Positions 25,297 to 33,884 of a DNA stretch of 64,000 bases are shown piece after piece. The DNA lies in assembly GCF_023716485.1 (NCBI RefSeq), contig NZ_CP092418.1:4496501-4560500 (forward strand), written 5' to 3'. Each line of letters starts with the position of its first letter. The stretch's first letter is position 1. The notes under the pieces were generated by a model. That model was not told the DNA's origin. It did no database searches and saw nothing but the letters and a program-made list of their open reading frames with translations. The translations under genes and the position numbers were made by a program. The stretch is from Microbulbifer variabilis (GTDB taxonomy: Bacteria; Pseudomonadota; Gammaproteobacteria; Pseudomonadales; Cellvibrionaceae).

Positions 25297-27138
25297 TTAA
25301 TTTGAATTAGTACTTACATCCAAATAAGCAGGCAAGCCTTCCTGACCAGCATGGTCTACCGCAATGATTTTATATCGATAAGTAGCATCCTGCTCCACAT
25401 CAGAATCCCTATAGGATAATTGACGTGTTTTATCTATAAGTTCCTCTCCACGAAAGATCTTATAATGATGCACACCACCATTCCTGATGGTTTCATTCCA
25501 GGACAAATCTACCTGCCAATCAGAGACCGTATATTTGAACCCCGTAACTTGAGCGGGTGGAGGATGGTTACCATAATTACAGGGTACTATATCCCTACCT
25601 AAGCCATCGGTACATTGATCAATATTCTTATTTTTCTTCTCAGAAGCATTCCAGTTTTTGGCTATTCCTCCGGTACACATATTGTCTACACAGAAAGGGA
25701 GGTCATAATTAAGACACGTCCTGCAAGTTTTAAATCCATATCCATCAGTGAAAGGAATATCACCTTTATTCAACGAAGGAAAGTAATTACAGACCAGTAC
25801 ATGTGCGCCATCGTTGTAGGCAGAATTATTAGAACCAACAATACCATCGCATTCCGCTACAGCACAGCCTACATAGCGGGTTTCTCCATGGCATACCTGA
25901 GCCCAATGTCCGCATGTTTCATCATGACAAAATTTCATATCCCAATCATAAGAATTACTTTCAGCGTACCAGGATTCAACTGAACCAGCCCATGTTTCAG
26001 CGCTATATTGCGATGCCGGCGGATTAAAAATATTGATTGAAACATTCTCTCCAATTTCAATATTACCTGCAGGCAACACAAAGGAAACTTCATCTTTAAC
26101 TTTATCGAAAGATTGCCTAATTCCCTCCGCTTCATTGAAGTGTCCAAAATAACACGCAGAAGCTCTCTCCTTCGCCATCTTGGCCAAAGCCTCATCCCAG
26201 AAAAGTGTCTGCATATTACCGGAACTCTCTGGGCCGTTACCCTCACCAGCTTCTCCCATAGCACACCTTTGGCGATACTCATTGTGGGTATCCAGCATTA
26301 CGCGCTTTTGTTCCAATGAGAGCTCAAAGGATCCATTGCCATTAGGGTCAACAGTAACAACAGAAAAATTAACAGATTTTTCTGCACCATCAGTTAATGT
26401 GAAAGTGACGGTATCTGTGACCGCATCCCCTGAACTGAGACTCTGCGCTGCGTCATTCAAGGTATATTTCCAGTCACCGACGTCGGTAATACTAAAATCA
26501 CCATAATTCCCAGCAATGCTACTCTCAACAAATCCTGGGGTATTGCTGTCGACATCTATGATTTTCAGAGTACCCTTGGCTTCTTCACTGCTCCCCACGA
26601 GTAAAGTAGCAAGAGGGGATTCGGGGCTAAAAGTGTAAGCATCATCCGCACCTGTCACCTGAATAGTAATTAATGTGATGTCATCACCTATTCCAACACC
26701 AACCATAAATTCATCAATTGCCAATTCATCAGCGCTCAAGGGGTCAGCCAGGCCCGCATCCAGGGTATAGCTCCAGGTACCATCAAGAGAAACATCAAGC
26801 AGACCGTATTTTCCCCATTCATTAAGCTTTCCAAAAGTTTGCTCGGCATCAACGCTATCAATCAACTTGCCAGAGGTAGAAGTCTCATTATCCTCGCTAA
26901 CGCTACCTTCACCGCCACTAATAGTATCGGGACTAGGGTCGGGATCGGGATCGGGATCGGGATCGGGATCAGGATCAGGATCAGGATCAGGATCAGGATC
27001 AGAGGTCCCACCGCCATTATTATCAATAACCCCAGGATTATTAACTTTCTCACTATTAGAGCTGCCTCCGCCCCCTCCACAGGCAACCAGAAATGCGGAT
27101 AAAGAAATAGCTGTGATCAGCTTAAATAGCTCACTCAT
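25297..27138 (-). CDS. CAP/CRISP-like lipoprotein with Asp-Pro stalk and FnIII domain
   Basis: A 613-residue surface lipoprotein. The order is a lipobox ending in LVAC (C20), a Gly/Ser linker, an (Asp-Pro)n stalk at about residues 46-69, two VCBS-like beta domains (about 75-265), a CAP/SCP domain (about 275-455), a Cys-rich segment (about 455-530) and an FnIII-like domain (about 530-610). The CAP part shows DTHNEYRQRCA, WDEALAKMAKERA, GENV, CGHWAQVCHGETRYVGCAVAEC and VCNYFP. The following CRTCLNYDLPFCVDNMC looks like the hinge of eukaryotic CRISPs. CAP proteins bind sterols, lipids or metals, or act as proteases; no function is assigned here. A decayed copy of its 3' half lies just upstream. 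Confidence 0.88.
   Translation of the reverse strand: MSELFKLITAISLSAFLVACGGGGGSSNSEKVNNPGVIDNNGGGTSDPDPDPDPDPDPDPDPDPDPDPSPDTISGGEGSVSEDNETSTSGKLIDSVDAEQTFGKLNEWGKYGLLDVSLDGTWSYTLDAGLADPLSADELAIDEFMVGVGIGDDITLITIQVTGADDAYTFSPESPLATLLVGSSEEAKGTLKIIDVDSNTPGFVESSIAGNYGDFSITDVGDWKYTLNDAAQSLSSGDAVTDTVTFTLTDGAEKSVNFSVVTVDPNGNGSFELSLEQKRVMLDTHNEYRQRCAMGEAGEGNGPESSGNMQTLFWDEALAKMAKERASACYFGHFNEAEGIRQSFDKVKDEVSFVLPAGNIEIGENVSINIFNPPASQYSAETWAGSVESWYAESNSYDWDMKFCHDETCGHWAQVCHGETRYVGCAVAECDGIVGSNNSAYNDGAHVLVCNYFPSLNKGDIPFTDGYGFKTCRTCLNYDLPFCVDNMCTGGIAKNWNASEKKNKNIDQCTDGLGRDIVPCNYGNHPPPAQVTGFKYTVSDWQVDLSWNETIRNGGVHHYKIFRGEELIDKTRQLSYRDSDVEQDATYRYKIIAVDHAGQEGLPAYLDVSTNSN
26941..27000. repeat. Hexanucleotide tandem repeat encoding the Asp-Pro stalk
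   Basis: Five GGGATC units are followed by five AGGATC units, ten 6-bp units in all. On the minus strand each encodes Asp-Pro. Because the unit is a multiple of three, slippage would change stalk length without breaking the frame. The two homogeneous blocks suggest recent expansion. Confidence 0.95.
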
Positions 27139-27597
27139 ATCAGTCTCGGTGAATATAGTTGTGCTTGGTATAAATCCCGGCGGATTATATTAATGATGGC
27201 CCTCTATTCTGTGAAATCTATTAGATATTATTGTTTCAATATTGGCTTAACTTTGCTTCCAATTAACGAACAATAGAAAAAGATAAATCACATGAACGAG
27301 AAAAAAGAACGCTACTTAATAGAGATCCCACCCACACACCTTACTCATCAAATGCACACTTTTAAAAAAACCAAATATAAATAGATAGAAAACTTTTAGC
27401 TTTTAATTAACCCCTTCAATTTATAAACTCATTTGGAAAACAGATATCATATAAGTTTCAAAGAGCTTTCACTTTCAAAAAGAAAACAAAAATGATACAC
27501 ACTCACATTATAAAGAAAGCTTAGACCTCATAAAAAATTGGCACTTATTTACCTTTAACTTACTTAATCTAAGGCAAGCACTTTCTCAATTTATTCA
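27139..27597. other. 459-bp very AT-rich region upstream of the CAP lipoprotein gene
   Basis: No coding frame is visible. The region must contain the promoter of the CAP lipoprotein gene and separates it from its decayed duplicate. Confidence 0.5.
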
Positions 27598-28420
27598 GGG
27601 AGCATATCCAGACAACCAGAAGGCCTCTCTTATCCAGCATGGTCTACAGCAATTATTCTATAGCGACAGTTTGTATTATTTCGCTTCTAAATCACTGTAA
27701 CTTAGACGGCGAGTTCTGCCAGGAAATCCTCATCACGAAATATCTTATAGTGATGCACACCACTATTCTTGATATATTAAATCCAGGGTACATTATCTTG
27801 TTGTCAGTTAAACTATATTTAAATTCAGTCACTTGTAGTGATGATCTTCAAGGGTTATAAACAATCCAAGGTACAATACCTCCATCCAAACCATCGCCAC
27901 ATTGATCTACAAACTTATTTTTTTCTGAAATATTGCAATCTCTGACTCTCCCCTGTATACATATTGTCAACGCAAGAGCAAACAGCATAATTGTGGCAGG
28001 ATTTACAATCTTCATATCTCCAGCCATTAGCGAATGGGATACAATGTTTTTATCTAATAAGGGAAAATAATTACATACCACAACATGTGCGCCATCGTTA
28101 TAGGCAGAATCACTAGAAACAATAATATTATCGCCTTCCGCCACAGTATAGCCCGCATAGCGAATTCCCCCATGACAAAGCGGGACCTAATGACCACGCG
28201 TCTCCGCATGACAAAATTCACTATCCCAAACATATCCATAGCTTTCATAGCACCAATACTTTACTGAGCCAATCCAAGTCTTGGGCCATATTGCGATGGG
28301 GAAAAATTAATAGGATTAACTGAAGAACTTTCTCCAATTCCAACATTGCCAGCATCTAGTACAAATATATTTCACCTTTAACTTTTTATTTATTCTTATC
28401 AAAAACTGAACTTCAGCAGG
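27598..28420 (-). pseudogene. Decayed duplicate of the CAP-FnIII lipoprotein gene
   Basis: Minus-strand translation across three frames matches the C-terminal half of the neighbouring CAP lipoprotein in order. FVLDAGNVGIGESS corresponds to FVLPAGNIEIGENV, SEFCHAETRGH to MKFCHDETCGH, and SAYNDGAHVVVCNYFP to SAYNDGAHVLVCNYFP. ISEKNKFVDQCGDGLDG corresponds to ASEKKNKNIDQCTDGLGR, GVHHYKIFRDED to GVHHYKIFRGEE, and YRIIAVDHAG to YKIIAVDHAG. Frameshifts and stops interrupt it, for example a stop after AETRGH and another after IIAVDHAG. The N-terminal lipobox, stalk and VCBS part are absent or unrecognisable beyond about 28420. Short open frames inside it are remnants, not genes. Confidence 0.88.
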
Positions 28421-28521
28421 CAAACAATCCAAGTGGATATTTAATCTACCATTAAAATAAATATAAATTCCAGGTAGGCACCCACTAAATTTTTTGTTGT
28501 TTTTCACTTTAGCAAAAATCA

Positions 28522-29463
28522 CTACAACCCTTTGATAAATTTAATTGCATCATCGGCACTGGTTTTTGCATTTTCAACATGAACCATATGCCCAATATTT
28601 TCATAAGCTATCAATTGACTGCCAGATATTTTACCTGAAAAATAGCGACCCACCTCCAAGGGAATAATGTGGTCATCCGCACCCCAAATAAACAGAGTGG
28701 GAGTCTTGATATTTTCAAGACCGTTAAGTGGTTGAAAATTTACAGTGGCATTAGCCACCAAATTAAGAACTGTTCCCCGGTTTTTTTTATAACGGGAGAG
28801 GAGGTAGATACGTTCCACCATTTTTTCAGGCAGCGCCGCTGGGTTGTAGAAAAACCGTGCTTTTAACATTCTTCTAAGCAACCCACGGCTACCCAGATGA
28901 GAGACAAAGCGTCGCCCCCAGTGACTAAGTACAAATCGTGCCATAGTCGGAGGCATTTCCAACCCCTTGCCACATTGGTAACCACCCGGTGCAATCAAGA
29001 TGGCAGCCTCTGCAGCATCGGGATGTTCAATCAGGTATCGCAATACTGCGTTGCCTCCAAAGGAATGGCCAACCAACACAAACTTTTCTAAGCCCATTGC
29101 CTCAATGAAGCGCCCAATAAAATCCGCCAGGTGTTTGGGGGTATAGGTGCCCCCCGGCAAGGGATCTGTGAGCCCATGGCCAGGGAGATCCACCAATATC
29201 AGGTGGTAATCCCTAGCCAAAACTTTTGCCCACTCCCCCCAACCCCCTAAGGAATCACCACCACCGTGAAAGCATAACAGCAACGGACGCCCCTCCCTGC
29301 CAACTTCCCGATAATTCACCGAGAAACCATCGGCAAAAGCCAACTGGTTGTAGGAAAAATTGGACAATTCATTACGGTTCAGATTTGGGCTAAAAAAAGC
29401 GATCCCCAGTAACCAGACAAAAATCAGTAAAAGTATTAAAACAATCCAGAATGTCATACTCAC
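28522..29463 (-). CDS. Membrane-anchored alpha/beta hydrolase
   Basis: A 313-residue protein with one N-terminal membrane anchor (about 4-25) and an alpha/beta-hydrolase domain. The oxyanion HGGGDSLGGWG, DLPGHGLTDP and the nucleophile motif GHSFGG are present. The acid probably lies in WGADDHIIP and the His in ENIGHMVHVE. A lipase, esterase or C-C hydrolase activity is possible; sequence does not decide. The GTG at 29463 has GGAG at eight bases, better placed than for the ATG two codons later. It follows the small membrane-protein gene by 59 bases on the same strand and may be cotranscribed with it. Confidence 0.85.
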   Translation of the reverse strand: MSMTFWIVLILLLIFVWLLGIAFFSPNLNRNELSNFSYNQLAFADGFSVNYREVGREGRPLLLCFHGGGDSLGGWGEWAKVLARDYHLILVDLPGHGLTDPLPGGTYTPKHLADFIGRFIEAMGLEKFVLVGHSFGGNAVLRYLIEHPDAAEAAILIAPGGYQCGKGLEMPPTMARFVLSHWGRRFVSHLGSRGLLRRMLKARFFYNPAALPEKMVERIYLLSRYKKNRGTVLNLVANATVNFQPLNGLENIKTPTLFIWGADDHIIPLEVGRYFSGKISGSQLIAYENIGHMVHVENAKTSADDAIKFIKGL

Positions 29464-29522
29464 GACAGGGTCTCCCTGGCCCGTGCTGCTTGTCTATAAA
29501 AACGGTGTGATCTGATAAAGGA

Positions 29523-29864
29523 TCAATTCATCGAAGTGAAAGTCAGTCCTTTAAGACTGGTCGAAGCAACAGCCACATAAAAGTGCATCAATAAAATCAT
29601 AAATAGGCCGCCGGCCAACGTAAGCCAAAACCGGTTATAGCCCAGACGACGCATAGACAGAAACCAGGCGCCAAGATTTAATAACTGCAATACTGCAGAT
29701 AAGCCAGCCAGCAGTGCCGCTTCGGTATAGGCCAACCAATTGAGATTAAATGCAAGAGAGGGAGCCTGAATAATCACCGCTGCGGCCCCCAGCAAGGCTG
29801 CAGCCAAGCCAACATTGCGCACCGAATCGAAGGTGATTTCCAGTGCTCTAGGGTAATCGCTCAT
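29523..29864 (-). CDS. Small membrane protein of unknown function
   Basis: I do not recognise this 113-residue protein. It has three hydrophobic segments (about 15-38, 43-66, 78-98) with a short cytoplasmic N-terminus (MSDYPRALEITFDSVRN). The frame also allows an ATG three codons upstream at 29873. The ATG at 29864 is favoured by a GGAG about five bases before it. It precedes the membrane-anchored alpha/beta hydrolase on the same strand, so the two may form a small unit acting at the inner membrane. Confidence 0.6.
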   Translation of the reverse strand: MSDYPRALEITFDSVRNVGLAAALLGAAAVIIQAPSLAFNLNWLAYTEAALLAGLSAVLQLLNLGAWFLSMRRLGYNRFWLTLAGGLFMILLMHFYVAVASTSLKGLTFTSMN

Positions 29865-30050
29865 CTGCTCCATGCGCCAATGTTCTCAGTTCAGCCCACT
29901 TTAAAATTCATGGGCCAACCAGAAGGATAGACTGCATTCAGCAGTGGAGTTCTGAATCCTCTAGGGAAAACGAGCACAGCGCTTAGTCAGTATTGCCACC
30001 GCACAGAGTGGCAACGCCCAAAAGTTGATCTCTCCAAGCGGGAATTAGAA

Positions 30051-31442
30051 TCACTTGGCCTCAAGCACCTGTTCCATTGCTCGGCGAATAGAATCCAGTG
30101 ACAAAGCAATATCCTCTGCCGAAGTTGCCCAGGACGAGACACTGAGACGTAACGCCACTCTACCCTGCCACACAGTAGTACCAAACCAGCACACACCCTC
30201 CTCCTGCACTATACGCACAATCTGTTGCAAAGCGGATTCATCATTGATACTGGCCACTACCTGATTCAGCACGACCTCATTGAGAATTTCAAAGCCTAAT
30301 TTGGCCAGTCCATCAGCAAACTGACGGGCAAATCCACAGCACCGCTCCACCAGAGCGGCCACCCCCTCGCTGCCCATCTCCTGAATTGCCGCCCAGACCT
30401 CAACACCTCGGGCACGGCGGGAAAATTCGGGAACCATATCCTTCGGTGGCACCTGAACCCCAGCCTGTAAATATGGCGCCTGAGTAGTCATAACACGATG
30501 TACCATCTGGGCTTCACTACAAATAGCAACACCACAGTCGTAGGGTGTATTTAGCCATTTGTGCCCATCCACCGCCCAGGAGTCCGCTAACGCCACTCCC
30601 GCAGTCAGGTGCCGCTGTTTGGGTGATGCCGCCGCCCACAAGCCAAAGGCGCCATCTACATGTACCCAGGCTCCAGCCGCCCTGGCCATCGGGATAATTT
30701 CTTTAAAGGGGTCGAAATGACCAGAGTTCACGTTACCTGCCTGCAAGCACACGATGGTGGTTTCATCCAGCTCGGGAAAAGTGTCCACCCGCACACGGCC
30801 CTGATTGTCACAAGGAGCCTTCACCAATTGATCCTTGCCAATACCGAGAATCGAAAGGGCTTTATGCACTGTGACATGTGATTCTGCAGAGACGACAATC
30901 CTCAGCGGTGGGGCTCCCGCGAGCCCCGTTCTCGCCAAATCAATATCCATTCTCTCATATTGACGGTTGCGCGCTGCAGCCAAACACACCATGTTTGCCA
31001 TAGAGGAACCAGTGGTAAATCCAACACTACTTTCTTCTGGCAACTCTAATAATTGCAGCAGCCACTGGGCGGCTATTCGCTCCAAGTAAATGGCCGATGG
31101 TGCCGATGATTCGAGTACCGCTACCTGATCCCAGGCCGCATTCAAAATAGAGGCCCCCATTGCCGCAGGTGTGGAACCTCCAACCACCAAACCAAAATAG
31201 CGACCACCGGTACTCGCCACAGTGGCGGGGGAGGCGTAATGATGGAGATCTGCAATCACTTGCTGAGCATCCTGCCCCTTGTTAGGCAGGGAGGAGTTTA
31301 ATCTTTCCAACTCAGCCAACTCCAAAGATGATGGGCTGACTCTTTGTTCTCGAATACCAGAAATATACTCCTCAGCACACCGCGCTGCCTCAGATAGAGC
31401 TTTCAACGATTCTAAATTACTAGTGACTTTATTGTTTCCCAT
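30051..31442 (-). CDS. PLP-dependent group II amino acid decarboxylase family protein
   Basis: A 463-residue fold-type I PLP enzyme of the aromatic amino acid/glutamate decarboxylase group. The PLP-binding Lys is K295 in WAVDGHKWLNTPYDCG, with D263 in HVDGAFG contacting the pyridine nitrogen and H189 in SAESHVTVHKA stacking on the ring. GFTTGSSMANMVCL is the phosphate-binding region. The N-terminus lacks the usual aromatic-decarboxylase substrate signature, so substrate and even reaction (decarboxylation or deamination) are open. A strong GAGGTGG site precedes the ATG. It is monocistronic or loosely linked to its neighbours. Confidence 0.9.
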   Translation of the reverse strand: MGNNKVTSNLESLKALSEAARCAEEYISGIREQRVSPSSLELAELERLNSSLPNKGQDAQQVIADLHHYASPATVASTGGRYFGLVVGGSTPAAMGASILNAAWDQVAVLESSAPSAIYLERIAAQWLLQLLELPEESSVGFTTGSSMANMVCLAAARNRQYERMDIDLARTGLAGAPPLRIVVSAESHVTVHKALSILGIGKDQLVKAPCDNQGRVRVDTFPELDETTIVCLQAGNVNSGHFDPFKEIIPMARAAGAWVHVDGAFGLWAAASPKQRHLTAGVALADSWAVDGHKWLNTPYDCGVAICSEAQMVHRVMTTQAPYLQAGVQVPPKDMVPEFSRRARGVEVWAAIQEMGSEGVAALVERCCGFARQFADGLAKLGFEILNEVVLNQVVASINDESALQQIVRIVQEEGVCWFGTTVWQGRVALRLSVSSWATSAEDIALSLDSIRRAMEQVLEAK

Positions 31443-31583
31443 CTATCCACCTCATACTTCCTTTTATCAAATTTCTTCAACATTCTTAGGCGACAATGGA
31501 AATTTCGCAACAAAAATTAAAAATATCGATCAGATATAAACCGTTGAAAGAACTTCAACGCATATCTAATCAAAGTAGACGTT

Positions 31584-32207
31584 CTATAAATAATTTCTCG
31601 AAATAAAATCCCAGGTTTGCTCACAAAGTAACTGATGCCCAGCCGGGTTAGCATGGAGACCATCCTCAGAAAGCAGTGGAATAATCTCAAGTGCGCACCA
31701 TAAACTTTCAAAATCCAGCACAGGGACTCCCTCATTAAAGGCAACTTCTCTCACCACCTGACTATAAAGCTGTGCATCTTTACGAAAGAAATAACTATCA
31801 CTGTCACGATAAGGCGTTGTTCTCTGCTCATCGAAAGGAATACCCGTTATTACAAAGCTGGGGGCAATCGAATTAGATGCTTGCAGTAGCTCTAACATCG
31901 CTTGACGAAAAAAATCTAGAGTTACCGTATTCTGTGCTTCTGCCCCACCAATGCGACAAATATCATTAAAACCGGGGTAAAGCCCTATTAAATGTGGCCT
32001 TCTCACAGAAAGTTCCAATGATACCCGCTGAGTAAGCGATACAACATTTTCACCAAATATTCCCAGGGCGTAGACTAGGTTTTTGGGATTCAAAGGTTCG
32101 AAGCGGAAACGAATCCTTTGCACGAAACCGCCCAACTCGGTATCACCTCGACCATAGATAGAACTGGAACCAATAAAAGCGATTTTTTTGGGTACTCTTC
32201 TATTCAC
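31584..32207 (-). CDS. SGNH/GDSL-type esterase
   Basis: A 207-residue SGNH hydrolase. Block I is IAFIGSSSIYGRGD with the likely nucleophile S14, the block III Asn is in YPGFNDI, and block V is DGLHANPAGH with the catalytic Asp and His. No signal peptide is present, so it is probably cytosolic (TesA-like fold without export). SGNH enzymes cleave acyl or acetyl esters; the substrate is unknown. The start is the GTG at 32207 with AGG eight bases before. It is a stand-alone gene between the decarboxylase and the ArsR-type regulator. Confidence 0.85.
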   Translation of the reverse strand: MNRRVPKKIAFIGSSSIYGRGDTELGGFVQRIRFRFEPLNPKNLVYALGIFGENVVSLTQRVSLELSVRRPHLIGLYPGFNDICRIGGAEAQNTVTLDFFRQAMLELLQASNSIAPSFVITGIPFDEQRTTPYRDSDSYFFRKDAQLYSQVVREVAFNEGVPVLDFESLWCALEIIPLLSEDGLHANPAGHQLLCEQTWDFISRNYL

Positions 32208-32341
32208 AGGAATAACCTATAAGGTAAATTAACTTATATATTCGCTAGAGGCCATCACCAATAAAAAATAGAGCTCCAACAATATATGAAACAAGGTCTT
32301 AAAGAGCCGCCATTCAAAATAGCATTAAATTTATAATTTAA

Positions 32342-32371
32342 CAGGCGGTTAATATACCCTCTTACCGCCTG
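32342..32371 (-). terminator. Hairpin after the ArsR-type regulator gene
   Basis: CAGGCGGT pairs perfectly with ACCGCCTG across 14 bases, ten bases beyond the stop at 32381. On the minus strand it is followed by TTAAATT. Confidence 0.6.
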
Positions 32372-32380
32372 CACCAAGAT

Positions 32381-33067
32381 TCAACAATCAAATGATATTC
32401 GATAGTTATGCAGGAATTTCTTAAGCCCAAGGCTGGAGAAATCGATCACACGAGAATCCACCCTCCTTCGTGCCCATTTTTTTCGAAATGCATCCTCTAA
32501 TATCCATTGACCCAGGGTGCCAGCCAGATGATTGCGCCTCTCACTCCAGTCTAGACAAGACTTGCATAATGGACGCCGAGTATTTTTCAATCCACCAATA
32601 TCAACACCTAGATTACGGAAAAATTTCTTGCCGTTTTCAGTCAATTTCGTACTCTGAAATTCTTCGATGATGACACTTTCTGCCACTAGAGAGTCGTATA
32701 GGGCTACGCCGAGACTTCCTGCCAGGTGATCGTAACAAATTCGAGCTTTCCTAACATCGGGGTCTTTAGGACCGGTATCAATACTTCCTTGCATCGGAGT
32801 ACTACCGATATTAAGTAGTTTCTCTAGTAACTCTGCTACCTCATAATCGCGCAATTGAAAATACTTATGACGCCCTTGTTTACGCACCACCAGTAAACCC
32901 CCTTCGGTGAGTTTGGATAAATGCGTACTCGCTGTCTGAGCACTGATATCAGCTTCACAGGCCAACTCAGTTGCCGTCAGGGCTTTGCCACCCATCAGTG
33001 CCATTAGCATTTTCGAGCGAGTCTTATCACCAATCAAACCCGCCACCAGAGATATATCAGGCTCCAT
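32381..33067 (-). CDS. ArsR-type winged-helix transcriptional regulator with C-terminal effector domain
   Basis: A 228-residue regulator. Residues about 5-80 form an ArsR-type winged helix (ISLVAGLIGDKTRSKMLMAL, TATELACEADISAQTASTHLSKL, GLLVVRKQGRHKYFQL). About 130 residues follow with a CKSCLDWSERRNHLAGTLGQWI motif; the CxxC could bind metal or sense redox state. Ordinary ArsR proteins are about 100 residues, so the C-terminal part is a separate ligand-sensing domain. The start is ATG 33067, with GGTG five bases upstream; a GTG two codons earlier is possible. It is divergent from the NIPSNAP/ABM pair with an 86-bp gap and probably represses it. Confidence 0.85.
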   Translation of the reverse strand: MEPDISLVAGLIGDKTRSKMLMALMGGKALTATELACEADISAQTASTHLSKLTEGGLLVVRKQGRHKYFQLRDYEVAELLEKLLNIGSTPMQGSIDTGPKDPDVRKARICYDHLAGSLGVALYDSLVAESVIIEEFQSTKLTENGKKFFRNLGVDIGGLKNTRRPLCKSCLDWSERRNHLAGTLGQWILEDAFRKKWARRRVDSRVIDFSSLGLKKFLHNYRISFDC

Positions 33068-33153
33068 AGACACACCAGATAGTTCGTTGTAGATCGAAGC
33101 ATAAAAAAATTAGTGTCATAGAATGCAATGAATTCCAAACAGAGGCAAAACCT

Positions 33154-33486
33154 ATGACGATCACCTGTTTTATCGAGTATCGTATTAATCCCTATCAGCT
33201 CGATGAATTTAGACAGTATGCGGAGAACTGGGGCAAAATTATCCCTGAATGTGGAGGAGAGCTAATAGGCTATTTTCTACCCTATGAAGGCACCAATAAC
33301 CGTGCATTTGGCCTGATTAGTTTCGATAGTCTGGCGAGCTATGAGAAATATAGAATACGACTGAAATCATCGGAAGGTGGCCATGACAATTTTCTATTTG
33401 CTCAAAATCAACAATATATCCTGGAGGAAAAGCGCTCATTCCTCACAGCAGTTCCATCTACTTATATACGCTTGAGGGGAGGATAA
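33154..33486 (+). CDS. NIPSNAP-family small protein
   Basis: A 110-residue protein of the dimeric alpha/beta barrel superfamily. [57 protein letters not shown] and the C-terminal half match the NIPSNAP family. The biochemical function of bacterial NIPSNAPs is unsettled; the fold resembles quinol monooxygenases and haem-degrading proteins. The next gene, an ABM-domain protein, starts four bases after the stop, so both are made together and may form heteromers. A divergent ArsR-type gene likely controls the pair. Confidence 0.8.
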   Translation: MTITCFIEYRINPYQLDEFRQYAENWGKIIPECGGELIGYFLPYEGTNNRAFGLISFDSLASYEKYRIRLKSSEGGHDNFLFAQNQQYILEEKRSFLTAVPSTYIRLRGG

Positions 33487-33490
33487 ACTG

Positions 33491-33808
33491 GTGATCGCGG
33501 TAATTTTTGAAGTTAAACCTAAAAATGACAGCAAAGAAGTCTACTGTTCCAAGGCCCGGGAACTGAGAAAGTATCTCAAAAATATAAATGGATTTATCTC
33601 GGTGGAGAGATTCCAGAGCCTCAACAACCCAGATAACTTTCTTTCACTTTCTTTTTGGCGGGACGAGCAAGCCGTACAATCCTGGAAGCGCCAGAACCAA
33701 CATCGGGAAGCTCAGAAATTGGGTAGAGTCAGTTTCTTTGATCACTACCGGATACAGATTGCCACAGTAATAAAGGATTACGATATTCATCGAGCCGATG
33801 ATCAGTAA
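33491..33808 (+). CDS. ABM-domain (antibiotic biosynthesis monooxygenase-like) protein
   Basis: A 105-residue dimeric alpha/beta-barrel protein. MIAVIFEVKPKNDSKEVY, NINGFISVERFQS, FLSLSFWRDEQAVQSWKRQNQHREAQKLGR and FFDHYRIQI are typical of the ABM family, which includes quinol monooxygenases, haem oxygenases and reactive-metabolite detoxifiers. The start is GTG 33491, preceded by a strong GGGGAGG. It is translationally linked to the NIPSNAP gene and ends in a strong hairpin. A role against a reactive compound sensed by the neighbouring ArsR-type protein is plausible but inferred. Confidence 0.82.
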   Translation: MIAVIFEVKPKNDSKEVYCSKARELRKYLKNINGFISVERFQSLNNPDNFLSLSFWRDEQAVQSWKRQNQHREAQKLGRVSFFDHYRIQIATVIKDYDIHRADDQ

Positions 33809-33839
33809 TTGGCTCTTTTCTTCCAAATTCAACCACTAT

Positions 33840-33877
33840 CCTCAATGGGGGAGCATACTCTCCCATTGAGGGGGTTT
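33840..33877 (+). terminator. Terminator of the NIPSNAP-ABM operon
   Basis: CCTCAATGGG (33840-33849) pairs perfectly with CCCATTGAGG (33862-33871), extended by GAG/CTC inside, then GGG and TTTT. It also separates the convergent DUF3570 operon. Confidence 0.8.
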
Positions 33878-33884
33878 TAAAATA

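Noticed and set aside
26941..27000. CRISPR-like array
   Set aside because: The units are 6 bp with no spacers and lie inside a coding region.
26839..27102. Open frames opposite the Asp-Pro stalk (Gly-Ser or Ile-Pro repeats)
   Set aside because: They are shadows of the hexanucleotide repeat; the minus frame has the lipobox and full-length domains.
28054..28522. Short open frames upstream of the CAP gene as separate small proteins
   Set aside because: They match the CAP lipoprotein only when frames are switched, so they are pieces of the pseudogene.
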